A stretch of DNA of 64,000 bases from G942493375 sp942493375 (GTDB lineage: Bacteria; Armatimonadota; UBA5829): the NCBI GenBank assembly GCA_942493375.1, contig OW818698.1, positions 2,108,001 through 2,172,000 on the forward strand, written 5' to 3'. This document shows, in pieces, positions 1 to 9,173 of this stretch. The stretch's first letter is position 1; each line of letters starts with the position of its first letter. Below the pieces are notes generated by a model that was given only the letters and a program-made list of their open reading frames with translations, was not told the origin of the DNA and did no database searches. The translations under genes and the position numbers were made by a program.

Positions 1-378
1 GTATTTTTTACCCTGCCACGTCCCATAGGTGGTATCCATGAGCTGGGCGATCCAGCTGATGGCCGGGACCAGAGCAGGATCGTCGCGGCCGGATTGGATA
101 TGGGGCATGGTAACGCCGGGTAGCAGTTTTGTTTTGCCCTTATGCTCTTTCCAGTAGCCGAAAACAATGGCATAAGCCGTAGCACCGCAGCCGACCGGGT
201 GGCCGGACGATGTTAAGGTCTGATACCATCTTGGTGTCGAATGGAGCAGGTCGCCCTTAAGTTCCCGGTATTCGGCCGTCCAAGCCGAAATGGGGGCTAG
301 AGTGCCGATCCCCAACCAAACTGCCAAGAATATGCCGAGTGAGCGATTCTTTTCCAGATTGTACCTTGCTGTGATCAT
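1..378 (-). CDS. Secreted cysteine-peptidase-like protein, 5' part only
   Basis: The first 126 codons of a minus-strand gene run off the left edge. The ATG at 378 is preceded by a GAGGAGGGG ribosome binding site. The product opens with a basic stretch and a hydrophobic core (about residues 14-32), which reads as a signal peptide. After it comes the motif PVGCGATAYAIVFGYW, a buried Cys at the start of a helix, as seen at the nucleophile of papain-fold (C39/C10-like) peptidases. Only the N-terminal part is present, so the His and Asp/Asn partners cannot be checked. It could also be a non-catalytic member of the fold. The call of an exported papain-like protein is an inference from this single motif. 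Confidence 0.5.
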   Translation of the reverse strand, partial: MITARYNLEKNRSLGIFLAVWLGIGTLAPISAWTAEYRELKGDLLHSTPRWYQTLTSSGHPVGCGATAYAIVFGYWKEHKGKTKLLPGVTMPHIQSGRDDPALVPAISWIAQLMDTTYGTWQGKKY

Positions 379-420
379 GATCCCCTCCTCAACAATAAAT
401 GTGTCCCGGGGGGCAGGATA

Positions 421-483
421 CTAACCTGCGCGGTGCGGGATCCTCGCCCTGGGACCCAGCATTTTCCATTCTCTTTTCGGCAT
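421..483 (-). CDS. Possible 20-aa leader peptide
   Basis: A 20-codon minus-strand ORF with an excellent ribosome binding site (GGAGGTGAG directly before ATG) lies 43 bases upstream of the peptidase-like gene. Its product, starting MPKREWKML, is strongly basic. It could be a translated leader or a remnant. No attenuator was recognised between it and the next gene. Confidence 0.3.
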   Translation of the reverse strand: MPKREWKMLGPRARIPHRAG

Positions 484-493
484 CTCACCTCCT

Positions 494-637
494 TTAATCA
501 CAAACCTTGCTGACCTGCGCAGGAAAAAATGTACACGTTGTTTTATGCCGCATTTTGTGATTTCTTTCATACTCCTCTGGACTCATGTAGCCCAAAGAAG
601 AATGAAGGTAACAGTTCAGTGATGCGGGAATACTGTC
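494..637 (-). pseudogene. Remnant of an IS3/IS481-type transposase (C-terminal end)
   Basis: Read on the minus strand from about 622, the sequence translates as a short open stretch containing LHSSLGYMSPEEYE and ends at a TAA at 494-496. The motif HSSLGY.SPEEYE is the hallmark of the C-terminus of DDE integrases of the IS3 and IS481 families. The rest of the catalytic domain is absent. A 7-bp inverted repeat (GTTCAGT at about 614 and ACTGAAC at about 642) lies at its upstream edge and may be part of the IS end. The fragment is a fossil. Confidence 0.6.
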
Positions 638-734
638 CTAAACTGAACACTTACGAATGACGTCTTTCTCTGTTATTGAATACCCCTACATAGTAAAATA
701 TATTCCTTGTGATTCTGAAATTGTTTTGAATTTA

Positions 735-1694
735 TTATTGTGCATTTTTCGTGTATCCGATAACATAGGCATTGTCATAAAAGTCAAACTGATGGCCTGT
801 TTTATTTATAAGTATCCTATGCCAATAGGGCTTTGATGTTGGTTCAATGATCATATATACTCTTTCAGGAATTGGGGTAGTAGCGTAGGAAACTGCAATA
901 TTGCCCGTGTCACCAATAAAATGAATACTGCCATTAGTAGTAGGACGTTTTGTGATATAGTCTAGTAATGATCTAGGACGCCAAACATAGAATGATTTAG
1001 ATAAGTGTTTTACTATGTCATCTACTATCAGCTGGCCATCATCTTCTCCCCATGAAGCTATGTAACGTCCATCTCTACTTATAGCAGCGTCATATTCCCA
1101 TGCTATCTTTTTTGAATATATCAAATCGCCATTTCTATTAATCACATACAGAATGCTTCGATCTTCATTTGATGTAACAAACATATAATCACAGTTCTTT
1201 GACAGACCAAAAGAAGTAACTATCGAGCTAGCTATTGCGCACTTATTATATCGGATATATTCAATAACCACATCAGTTCTATTGTGTTCATAATCGTACC
1301 TGACAATTTGAATATGACCGTTTTTTATACGTGCCCCATACAGTGTATCGTGATATATCCGGCCAGCGAAGTTGGGAATATCATAGAATTCGTTGCCAAC
1401 GAAATATTTAGACAGGCCACTAGAGTTATGGTCAATTGCATAATCCACAAGCAATTTGTTTGGAGGTTCATAATCATCAATACCAGATATACTTGTTGCC
1501 TCAGGAATTGCGGTCAATAATTGTTGACCACCATCAGATGAGATCAGGTATACAGAATTATCGCTGGTGGATAGATATGTAACATTAACCACATCTGATG
1601 AATCGTTGGTTATCTTTAGATATAGCGAAAAGACAATGGCACTCAAAACAATCGCAATTATTAATATTGTTATTCGTATTGATTTTCTATGCAT
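735..1694 (-). CDS. Membrane-anchored beta-propeller-like protein, function unknown
   Basis: The 319-aa product is predicted from the ATG at 1694, which has an AAGGA site upstream. A longer reading frame to 1790 lacks a plausible start site and adds 32 residues before the membrane segment. Residues 8-27 form one transmembrane helix and the rest is outside the membrane. The body contains recurring short strands of the type VYLISSDGGQ and ISRDGRYIASWGEDDG. These resemble WD40-like or TolB-type propeller blades, but no full family assignment is possible. The gene ends 102 bases downstream of the HAF-repeat gene stop, on the same strand, so the two may be co-transcribed. Confidence 0.6.
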   Translation of the reverse strand: MHRKSIRITILIIAIVLSAIVFSLYLKITNDSSDVVNVTYLSTSDNSVYLISSDGGQQLLTAIPEATSISGIDDYEPPNKLLVDYAIDHNSSGLSKYFVGNEFYDIPNFAGRIYHDTLYGARIKNGHIQIVRYDYEHNRTDVVIEYIRYNKCAIASSIVTSFGLSKNCDYMFVTSNEDRSILYVINRNGDLIYSKKIAWEYDAAISRDGRYIASWGEDDGQLIVDDIVKHLSKSFYVWRPRSLLDYITKRPTTNGSIHFIGDTGNIAVSYATTPIPERVYMIIEPTSKPYWHRILINKTGHQFDFYDNAYVIGYTKNAQ

Positions 1695-1796
1695 GAATTT
1701 CAATTCCTTGGTGTTTCGAAACCTAGGGGTTGGATCACAAAAACCAACAAAACTATATCCGAACCCGAGAGTCACATATAACCAGATCAAATCCCA

Positions 1797-2885
1797 TCAC
1801 CTTCTCACCGGTGTAAGTAGAAAGGCCCTTTCATCTGATGATTGACCGGAGTTTGTCGGGGTAACGCGTTCTCCATAACCTACTATCTGGCCCTTATTGT
1901 TTATTGCTTGTGCCACCGCCAACCGTTTCCAGCCTTTGGGGAGTTTTACCAGGGACTGGAGGTTGATACGCCTTCCATTCTGCCACATGACTGCATGTTC
2001 ATAGCTGTAGAACCTTTTGTCTTGTGGATTGCGTGCATAGGTCATAATATAACCCACTCTTTGGTTCCTGTCATTTATCGATGTTGCTCTGCTTTGAGTC
2101 AGTCCACCTGTTCTTTCTCTTTTTACTATCTGCTCTTTATCAAGGAAAACCGGCTTTCCATTTATCCAATTGCATGCACGGCTTTTGTGCATTCCGACGA
2201 TTATATTGCGGTTATTAATAGCACAGGCTTTTCCTTCGCCAATGCCTTTTATGCGTTTGTTTGAATATATCCAGGCTTGTTCCCCAGAGTTACCTATTAT
2301 TGTGCCTTTATCATTAATATCACACGCAGCGCAATCAAAGTCACCAGGTATGAGACTACCGAGAGAGAGATATTTCCAATTACCCAGCCACTTTATCGCA
2401 TAGGAGGAATCCACAGTGCGATGCCCGCCAACTATCACTCCTTTGTTGCTAATAGCCAATGGAAAAGGCAAATTACCTCCTGCTATCTGGTTGGATCTTT
2501 GAAGAGTCTGCCCTGCTTTAATCTTAAATGACCTTGTATCACCAAAACCTCTGGCAGTATTTGCAGAGCCGGATACACCAACGATTTCACCTCTATTGTT
2601 TATATCATAAATACGAGTTACTACTCCATACTCAGTATCACGTCTCACAGGTTGCATATAGCCTAGATCTACATATTTTCCCTTGCTCCCATTAGAGTAT
2701 TTAGGTATCCATACTCCAGCACCATTGCCATTCTGCAGGATAACCGTTCCCCTGTCATTAATCGCAACCGCGCGCATACCGGGAAGTTCTGTGAACTTAT
2801 AAATAATCCTATTGGAACCCTTTGTACTACCAATCAAACAACAAGATAAAATGACTACACACAAGACCAGTAATATCCGTTTCAT
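1797..2885 (-). CDS. Exported HAF-repeat protein
   Basis: The 362-aa product begins with a signal peptide (MKRILLVLCVVILSCC...), with a possible lipobox-like Ser-Cys-Cys. The body is built from repeats of the form A.AINN+G.IVG, for example DINNRGEIVGVSG, AISNKGVIVGG, DINDKGTIIGN, SINDRNQRVGY and AINNKGQIVGYG. These match the extracellular HAF repeat, a beta-propeller-forming repeat of unknown role found in secreted proteins of environmental bacteria. The start is fixed by TTGGAGGA seven bases before ATG. It is followed at about 100 bases by the membrane-anchored propeller-like gene. Confidence 0.8.
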   Translation of the reverse strand: MKRILLVLCVVILSCCLIGSTKGSNRIIYKFTELPGMRAVAINDRGTVILQNGNGAGVWIPKYSNGSKGKYVDLGYMQPVRRDTEYGVVTRIYDINNRGEIVGVSGSANTARGFGDTRSFKIKAGQTLQRSNQIAGGNLPFPLAISNKGVIVGGHRTVDSSYAIKWLGNWKYLSLGSLIPGDFDCAACDINDKGTIIGNSGEQAWIYSNKRIKGIGEGKACAINNRNIIVGMHKSRACNWINGKPVFLDKEQIVKRERTGGLTQSRATSINDRNQRVGYIMTYARNPQDKRFYSYEHAVMWQNGRRINLQSLVKLPKGWKRLAVAQAINNKGQIVGYGERVTPTNSGQSSDERAFLLTPVRR

Positions 2886-2927
2886 GGCATTCCTCCAATA
2901 GATCGAAATAAAGAAGCCAGCCTGAAT

Positions 2928-4379
2928 CTATAAAGCTTCCTCAAACGCCCTGTCCACAGCCTCGCATATCTCTAAATCCCTCGTAAACACCGGCGTAACA
3001 CCCAATATCCGTTCAACTTCCTCCCGGGCAGCATCTATCATATCAAGCCCAACCGATCCACACCGGTCTGCAAGTTTCGGCATATAAAACTCATCTCTAT
3101 AGTGTTCAAAGGTGTGGTCCGTGTCCAGGAAATTGCCGCCTATTCCTCTTTCACGTATCAAATCCACACACAGACTCTCATAACTTACTTCTATTCCCCT
3201 CATATAGTGCTGCATCCAGTCGAACAGTTCAATATCCAGACACGCCTGCTCCGGAGAACATATGATGCCTGACTTTAATTGACCGATTCCAGGCATAAAA
3301 CTTCCGCAAGATGCCAGCAGCGCTGTTTTTAATGCACGTTCCGAACCAGACTGATATCCCGGATATTTCGCATCCATATAGTCCGTAGCTGCCATTACAT
3401 TGCGGCCATAAAAATGCCTGTATAACTGGAACAGCCCTGCATCCATCAACACTGCATTGGGGCTGGAAAAACTGGCTATTGTAGTCTGCATATCCAGAAT
3501 AGATCCGAGTATTCCGTGCGCCTGAGCAGACTCGCTTCCCACAGCCCATATCGCTGCAGCAAGCCCCAGTATCTCAGTATTTGCAATCAATATCCCCGAC
3601 GCTACAGTTACCGGGGCAGAAGCTCCACTTATAGGCATAGGGACCAGTCCAACAGGTAGTTGCCGCGCTGCAAGTTCATACAGTGTCTCAGCAGACTGCG
3701 CATCAATTCTAAAGGGTGATATACTGCACTTCACACACAGGAAAATTGGATTTTTCCTGTAAGCTTCAGGACCACCCAGTATTAACTCACCCAGCCGAAC
3801 AGCAAAATCCACATCCCGTGCATTCCATACTTCGTTTGATGAGAGTTTTGTACAGTGTTTCGCCATATAAGTCATAGTATATTTTGGACGAAGCTTAGGA
3901 GGGATCTCTCTGCCGGTTTCATCATATGAACACAAAAGAGGATTTCCAACAGATGTAATGCGGTGGTGCCCGTTCCCGAATCGGACAACTCTTTCAACAT
4001 CAGCATATAAAGCATTGCGGCTGGTCCTGCCGTCTTCATTCAATACCTGAATAGAAGCCCCGCCAAATCCGAAACTCACAGGCTTGCTGAGAATCTCGTC
4101 AATCTCTGCTTTGACAGCTTCCGAAGCAGCACGCTCATCGCTGTTAAGTAAACAAGCCTTCCCCGTCATAGCAAGAGCCGCTTGATGTGTAATATCACAT
4201 GGAATTGCAGCAACACGTTTGGAATAATCGATCTTCGCACCCTTTGCCTCAAGCGCTTTCAAGAACCCTTCGTGGTCTATTGATATCCCCGGAGATTCCA
4301 GCAATTCAAGGGATTTCTCATGAATAAGCTTCATCTCCTGATTGGTCATCAGTTCAATTGATGGAAGTATTGGTTTCAT
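2928..4379 (-). CDS. MttB-family (trimethylamine methyltransferase-like) protein, non-pyrrolysine type
   Basis: The 483-aa product matches the MttB superfamily over its whole length. The N-terminal helix has LELLESPGISI, and the centre has VGLVPMPISGASAPVTVASG, where family members carry the PMP.SGA.APVT barrel strand. The frame is uninterrupted by an in-frame TAG, so it is a non-pyrrolysine member. Such members demethylate quaternary amines (glycine betaine, carnitine, proline betaine) and pass the methyl group to a corrinoid protein. No corrinoid protein or RamA activator lies nearby, so the substrate is unknown. The first about 30 bases of this gene are duplicated downstream of a palindromic element (see 4406-4514). 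Confidence 0.85.
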   Translation of the reverse strand: MKPILPSIELMTNQEMKLIHEKSLELLESPGISIDHEGFLKALEAKGAKIDYSKRVAAIPCDITHQAALAMTGKACLLNSDERAASEAVKAEIDEILSKPVSFGFGGASIQVLNEDGRTSRNALYADVERVVRFGNGHHRITSVGNPLLCSYDETGREIPPKLRPKYTMTYMAKHCTKLSSNEVWNARDVDFAVRLGELILGGPEAYRKNPIFLCVKCSISPFRIDAQSAETLYELAARQLPVGLVPMPISGASAPVTVASGILIANTEILGLAAAIWAVGSESAQAHGILGSILDMQTTIASFSSPNAVLMDAGLFQLYRHFYGRNVMAATDYMDAKYPGYQSGSERALKTALLASCGSFMPGIGQLKSGIICSPEQACLDIELFDWMQHYMRGIEVSYESLCVDLIRERGIGGNFLDTDHTFEHYRDEFYMPKLADRCGSVGLDMIDAAREEVERILGVTPVFTRDLEICEAVDRAFEEAL

Positions 4380-4405
4380 TGGATTATGTCCTGTTAACTA
4401 ACCCG

Positions 4406-4514
4406 CTTCGTATGCTGCGGGAACGACGGTCTGCACTATCCCATATACTTCAATCAACCTGAGTTCCCGCAGCATACGAGCAATTCAATTGATGGAAGTA
4501 TGGATTTCATTGGA
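4406..4514. repeat. Palindromic mini-element flanked by a duplication of the mttB-like gene start
   Basis: CGTATGCTGCGGGAAC at 4409-4424 is the exact reverse complement of GTTCCCGCAGCATACG at 4463-4478, a 16-bp perfect inverted repeat with 38 bases between the arms. On both sides lies nearly the same 40-odd base sequence, starting TTCAATTGATGGAAGTAT, at 4353 and 4485. The left copy is the start of the MttB-family gene. The arrangement resembles a REP/MITE-like insertion with a long flanking duplication. Confidence 0.7.
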
Positions 4515-4521
4515 ATGCATC

Positions 4522-5736
4522 CTATTTAGGTATCTTCAGCAGGTTACCAGCAATATATACTCCAGCCCCTATTTTAGGCAAATCCCAGGCTTGTGCATGA
4601 AAAACAACATACACTTCACTGTCAGATATCCTGGCAAAACAAGGATACCCAACAATTCCCTCTGCCGGTCTCCACTGCTGCTTACGGTCTTCATCTGTAT
4701 AAAGGGTATTGCCGAAATGCTCCTCTATCTTGCCTTTCGGATCCTTCAAATGATAGAGGTACCTCCAGTGCTCTCCATTGTCATCGCTGACAGCCAGACC
4801 AAGCCCAGGACCCACTCCTGCATCACGATAAGCCAGCCACAGTTGGCCTTTTGGGGTACAATACATTGCAGGGGAGCCACCTGCTATCTCAATCTGCCGG
4901 GGTACTGTCCAGGTTTTGCCATTGTCTTTGGATTTAATCTGCCAGAACTTCTTGTCCACTAGAGTATCAACCCGCGCAACAGCCACAATCGTGCCATTCT
5001 TACATACTGCAACGGCAGTTTCATTAAAAGCTAGAGGTGTGCCATATCCAGGAGGAGGATCTTGCCACGCACGGACTGTGGAACTCCATGTAACGCCTTT
5101 ATCCCTGCTGCGTTTGAAACCATGTAGCGGTGGTGAATCCCAATATCCCCAGGGCCAAAGCAGATCACCGTTTGGCAATCTTACTATATTTCCCTGAGCA
5201 AAATCGTTGCGTTTCACAGGATCACTGAGCTGTTTTTTTTCAGAAAACGTTCGGCCATCGTCCGTAGTGAAAGAATAGTAACTGTCGAACTTCCTGCCAC
5301 TTGCCAGTTCCAGGTAGTTGGGTTTTGTCTCATCAGGCTCACCCGGCCACACGAGTTCTAACGTATAGCACAGTATCCGTTTGGAAGTCCGTTTGCCATC
5401 AGGTAGATTATAAAATGAGGTAGCAGTACCGGTCAGAGGTTTTTCGCTTGAGATCGTCAGAAATGGTTTCGACCACGTTTTCCCGGAATCACTCGACCGT
5501 GCAAACTTGGTAGCCTGCCCCGGCATCCCATCCCCCCGCGTCGCCCAATGCACAATAAGATCCCCATTACCTGCACGCACCAAATTAGGAGTAAGTCCCT
5601 GTTCAGCATCATAAATAATATCCGCCCGCACAATCACAGGATCCTTATACTTCGACTTTCCAAAAGCCAAATTACAAACTGACCCCAAACAAATAATCAC
5701 CATCAACACTACAAGAATTGTGAGCCGTAGACACAT
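4522..5736 (-). CDS. Exported sialidase-superfamily (BNR repeat) protein
   Basis: The 404-aa product starts at the ATG at 5736, with GAGGTG five bases upstream. It opens with a signal peptide (hydrophobic core LTILVVLMVIICLG). Five Asp-box motifs of the S.D.G.TW type follow: SSDSGKTWS, TTDDGRTFS, SRDKGVTWS, SKDNGKTWT and SDDNGEHWR. They mark the blades of a six-bladed sialidase propeller. An early Arg in the family position is not certain, so exo-sialidase activity on host or algal glycans is inferred and not shown. The gene lies between the MttB-family gene and an amidohydrolase, all on one strand. Confidence 0.8.
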   Translation of the reverse strand: MCLRLTILVVLMVIICLGSVCNLAFGKSKYKDPVIVRADIIYDAEQGLTPNLVRAGNGDLIVHWATRGDGMPGQATKFARSSDSGKTWSKPFLTISSEKPLTGTATSFYNLPDGKRTSKRILCYTLELVWPGEPDETKPNYLELASGRKFDSYYSFTTDDGRTFSEKKQLSDPVKRNDFAQGNIVRLPNGDLLWPWGYWDSPPLHGFKRSRDKGVTWSSTVRAWQDPPPGYGTPLAFNETAVAVCKNGTIVAVARVDTLVDKKFWQIKSKDNGKTWTVPRQIEIAGGSPAMYCTPKGQLWLAYRDAGVGPGLGLAVSDDNGEHWRYLYHLKDPKGKIEEHFGNTLYTDEDRKQQWRPAEGIVGYPCFARISDSEVYVVFHAQAWDLPKIGAGVYIAGNLLKIPK

Positions 5737-5784
5737 AATCCACCTCGTCAATCCAAATCAAACTCTGAGCACCAAAAATCCCTT

Positions 5785-5936
5785 CACTTTCAACTCTCCA
5801 CTTTCAACTCTCCACTTTCCACTCTCCACTTTCCACTTTCCACTCTCCACTTTCCACTCTCCACTTTCCACTTTCCACTCTCCAATTTCCACTTTCAACT
5901 TTCAACTCTCCACTATCCACTTTCAACTTTCAACTG
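5785..5936. repeat. Heptanucleotide minisatellite, about 22 units
   Basis: The stretch is a continuous tandem array of 7-base units, mostly CACTTTC, CACTCTC, AACTTTC and AACTCTC (consensus MACTYTC). It runs to the 3' end of the amidohydrolase gene and even supplies its last codons and stop (V-E-S-TGA at 5923-5934). Slippage in this array would change the C-terminus of the amidohydrolase and its distance to the sialidase gene. Confidence 0.9.
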
Positions 5937-6948
5937 CTCCCAAAACCCTCATCCCATTCCCAAAAAATATCCCGTTCTTTTCGTCCGATGTAATCCCCGC
6001 CATTCTCGCCGCCCTGTGTATCGCCAGTATAATCTCATACACCATAAAAGTCGCCCGCATATTGTCACTGCCGACTCTATATGCACTGGCATCATACCCT
6101 TCCAGCACCAAATCAACCCAATGGTCCATAACATACACCCGCCGCCCACGCATCCGTGCAATCGGAAGGTCAGTTGCATATAAAATCCTGGATGGACCAA
6201 GTTTCTCTATCGCCATCTGCAGGACAGTAGGTTCCATCACCATCGCAGTATCGAAATAAACATTAGGATAGTCCACAACAGAGTCTATCGCGTCAGTCAT
6301 CTCATCCGGCAGATAAGCCCGCCCGCAGTGTGCCAGCACTATATTTGCATTCGGACACTCCCTGGAAAGAGCCTGCACTCCCTGCTGAACAACAGGATCA
6401 GCCAAACGTTTATCACGCGGCACATGCAGCAGAATAACCAATCCCAGTTCGTTGGCCAGTGCCCGTTCAGGCTTCCCAAGCATATCCTCAATAGTCACAC
6501 TGCCATACTCATTCCCGATCCAGTCAAGGAAAACCTTATAGCCATAGAATCCACCCTCAACAACAAGCCTCCGCAGCTCATCAGGGTCCTGCATACTTTT
6601 CCCAGCCATTATCAAAGGAAACAACAGTGGATTCTTCCCAACTTCCGCCAGATACTGGTTATTCTCACGCGGTCTAGCCATGGGAGAAGGCATACCAAAA
6701 CACACCGCCGAACACGCCCTGTCGGGATAAATCATCCCCATGTCAGCAAGCAACCGCTCTGCACTGCATGTATCATCAAACACCATATACTTAGCCCCGG
6801 GTTCAGAAGACTCAACAGCCCGCGTCCTTATATGCTCCGATGTCCATAAATGCGTATGAAAATCCAACACCTTCGCCGGCAAAACCGGAGCCACACACTC
6901 CCGATAAAAAGGCATATCAACCATCAAATATCTCTCATTCTCGTCCAT
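5923..6948 (-). CDS. Amidohydrolase-2 family metal-dependent hydrolase
   Basis: The 341-aa product shows the TIM-barrel amidohydrolase pattern. It has a metal-binding HxH in VLDFHTHLW (about residues 30-32), a barrel His in VILLHVPRD, another in IVLAHCGRAY, and the late Asp in ILYATDLP. A GYKVFLDW strand lies between them. Members include decarboxylases and hydrolases of cyclic acids, and the substrate is not readable here. There is no signal peptide, so it is cytoplasmic. A GGGAGC site lies eight bases before ATG. The final codons are formed by the adjacent heptamer minisatellite. Confidence 0.8.
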   Translation of the reverse strand: MDENERYLMVDMPFYRECVAPVLPAKVLDFHTHLWTSEHIRTRAVESSEPGAKYMVFDDTCSAERLLADMGMIYPDRACSAVCFGMPSPMARPRENNQYLAEVGKNPLLFPLIMAGKSMQDPDELRRLVVEGGFYGYKVFLDWIGNEYGSVTIEDMLGKPERALANELGLVILLHVPRDKRLADPVVQQGVQALSRECPNANIVLAHCGRAYLPDEMTDAIDSVVDYPNVYFDTAMVMEPTVLQMAIEKLGPSRILYATDLPIARMRGRRVYVMDHWVDLVLEGYDASAYRVGSDNMRATFMVYEIILAIHRAARMAGITSDEKNGIFFGNGMRVLGAVES

Positions 6949-7102
6949 ATCATTCAGCTCCCAATCAAAACCTAAAACATGTCATTCCAACCAAATTGTC
7001 AATCTGAACGCAGTGAAGAATCCGCTTTTCCACTATATTCTTAAAAGACAGAACACCCCATTCCGCGAAATCCAAGCAATTCCGCGTAATCCGCGATTCA
7101 CC

Positions 7103-9076
7103 CTACTCCCACTCATACAAATGCACAGCAATCGGCAAAAACCTATCCGCCAGCTCCCCGCCAGTCAGCACAACTTCCCCAACCTCATTAATCCTCTTCA
7201 GCTTCCTGACACTGCCAGGCAGTACGAACGAAACCTTCTTAGCCTTCTGAGAAATATTCACCGCCATCAGCAGCTTTCTCTTCCCATAACTAAACGTTGC
7301 AAACCGTATATCCGCGTCCTTTTTGCTCAGCCGAACTTTCGGAGCATTCCCTGTTGAAAGCAGCACAGGAGAAAGATCCGTCACTTCCTTTGCAACCCTG
7401 CTCAAGGCAGCCCAGGGCTTAGCAAACCCGTCCGGATCACGTTTCAAGTCTGAAAAATTATAGTATATAAGCCCCTTTGCCCCACCAACCAGACACTGGA
7501 ACGTCATATTGCGCATCTCTTCATAATTAGGTCCACGCATTGGAGGTGTTCCAGGATTATACACACTCCAGTTCATAGCCTGAGGCACCATCCATATGCT
7601 CCGCGCACTCTCAACAGCCCTCTGGGTCTTATCCAGATAAGTAGTAACCATAGAAATAGGAGCACCCGGTACCGGATAAGGATCAGTCCCCAAAATATCA
7701 GTAGTGTTCTTGTAATAATTCAACTCATCAACCTGACAAAGCACTTCCCAGGTCGGATGGTCCGGATCCAGCTTAGCCATCTCCTGATAACGCGCTGCAA
7801 CTCTAGGTATATACTCCACCGGCAGCTCATCGTTTATATACCAGGCAAGCAATGCCGGATGACTACCAAACTCCTTTATAACCCCGCTGACAATCCCTGC
7901 TTCCCCCTGATAAGGTCCAATCTGCTTGGGATAATAAGCTGTCCCATCATAGACATCCTTGATAGAGAATATCAGCTTCATATTCCGGGCTTGCATAGCA
8001 TCCAGATACGCCCGGTTTTCATCTATATCTGCAAATTCAACACTGTAGCACATGACAGTATTGATAGAACCCTTGGCCAGCTCATCAAGCTCCGCAACTG
8101 CCTCTACCCGATTTTTTGGAGATGTAAAGACATACACCCCAATCGGAAAGAAAGGCTCCCCACCAACAATTGTCCGCTTAGCAGGATCAATATAAACCCT
8201 CGGCTTCTTATCCTCCGGCCTAACCTTATTTAGCACATGCACATAGTCAGCAATAACTCTATCGCTTTTCAATGATTTCAGCTGGACATCAACCCGGTTC
8301 TCCCCATAAACCAGCTTCCCCGGATCAATAGTAGCAATCCCACTCCGGGTCCTCCCGTTGATCCTGACAGCCTTGTTATTAACTGCAACCATAACATCCT
8401 TGATATCCAGTCCATCTGGTAATGGCTCCCCAACAGAAATCGATAACTTAACAGGCTTCTTTGATGTTTCCGGCCAGATATAACCTCGATAATTGGGGGA
8501 CAAAACGAATGAAGTCAGAGGAGGTGTAGGAGGAGTAATAGCCGTCACCTCTGCATCGTCAAACCAGGCAGTCCCAGTAATGCCAGGCCTCATATAAACA
8601 ACAAACTCAACAGTTGTCGCCTCCGGAGGTATCGGAGCAGAGGTCAGTTCCATCCTGGTCCAGTCATTAGTACCCTTAATCCCAAGAGCTGCCACGCTGT
8701 CCCCATAAGTCCCACCCAGGAAACCGTCCTTACCCAGCCATTGGATGCATAACGTAGCCCCAAAGCCTTCGCCAACCACATTCTCAGTCTTAACCCAGGC
8801 ACCGGCTTTATAACGTTTCCCAGCCTCAAATGGGATATTCTGGTAAGCAAGCAGGTAGACCTTTGGATCAGTGCTTACAATCCGCAGACTGTTCTTTCCA
8901 GAATGTGCAACCGTCTTGTCCACCGAATACACCTGTGATGGTGCATTCCAACCAACAGGACTCCCAACCTTATCAAGCTGCTCAAACCCCGGATTAACTA
9001 TCGAGCCCTTATCCTTGGCAACAACTGAGGATGAAATAATAGCAATTAATAAAATCATCAAGAGGGAGATTTTCAT
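7103..9076 (-). CDS. Exported glycoside-hydrolase-like protein (N-terminal carbohydrate-binding module plus TIM barrel)
   Basis: The product is about 657 aa from the ATG at 9076, whose signal peptide is MKISLLMILLIAIISSSVVA. An ATG six codons upstream is possible, and neither has a strong ribosome binding site. Residues about 30-180 resemble a jelly-roll carbohydrate-binding module (IVNPGFEQL..., ...WFDDAEV). From about residue 300 a GH2/GH5-like barrel begins (GGEPFFPIGVYVF). ALLAWYINDELP carries the Glu expected for the acid/base of clan GH-A, and a C-terminal beta domain follows. The nucleophile Glu was not identified with certainty. The target polysaccharide is unknown. Confidence 0.7.
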   Translation of the reverse strand: MKISLLMILLIAIISSSVVAKDKGSIVNPGFEQLDKVGSPVGWNAPSQVYSVDKTVAHSGKNSLRIVSTDPKVYLLAYQNIPFEAGKRYKAGAWVKTENVVGEGFGATLCIQWLGKDGFLGGTYGDSVAALGIKGTNDWTRMELTSAPIPPEATTVEFVVYMRPGITGTAWFDDAEVTAITPPTPPLTSFVLSPNYRGYIWPETSKKPVKLSISVGEPLPDGLDIKDVMVAVNNKAVRINGRTRSGIATIDPGKLVYGENRVDVQLKSLKSDRVIADYVHVLNKVRPEDKKPRVYIDPAKRTIVGGEPFFPIGVYVFTSPKNRVEAVAELDELAKGSINTVMCYSVEFADIDENRAYLDAMQARNMKLIFSIKDVYDGTAYYPKQIGPYQGEAGIVSGVIKEFGSHPALLAWYINDELPVEYIPRVAARYQEMAKLDPDHPTWEVLCQVDELNYYKNTTDILGTDPYPVPGAPISMVTTYLDKTQRAVESARSIWMVPQAMNWSVYNPGTPPMRGPNYEEMRNMTFQCLVGGAKGLIYYNFSDLKRDPDGFAKPWAALSRVAKEVTDLSPVLLSTGNAPKVRLSKKDADIRFATFSYGKRKLLMAVNISQKAKKVSFVLPGSVRKLKRINEVGEVVLTGGELADRFLPIAVHLYEWE

Positions 9077-9173
9077 GAGGAGTAGACCTTTCATCGATAT
9101 ATTAGAATATCAACTTATATCCCCTTGGAGAAAAGGAGCAGAGATAGTAAATGGATGCAAACAAAGGTAACGT

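Larger units (their letters stand above)
379..734. other. 356-base intergenic stretch
   Basis: Apart from the possible leader peptide and the transposase remnant, it holds a 10-bp palindrome CCTGCGCAGG near 512-522. A related CCTGCGCGG occurs near 425. No promoter or terminator was convincingly recognised. Confidence 0.4.

Noticed and set aside
5720..6259. 179-aa plus-strand ORF over the heptamer repeat
   Set aside because: It translates the minisatellite as a Ser/Thr/Phe-rich repeat and then the antisense of the amidohydrolase.
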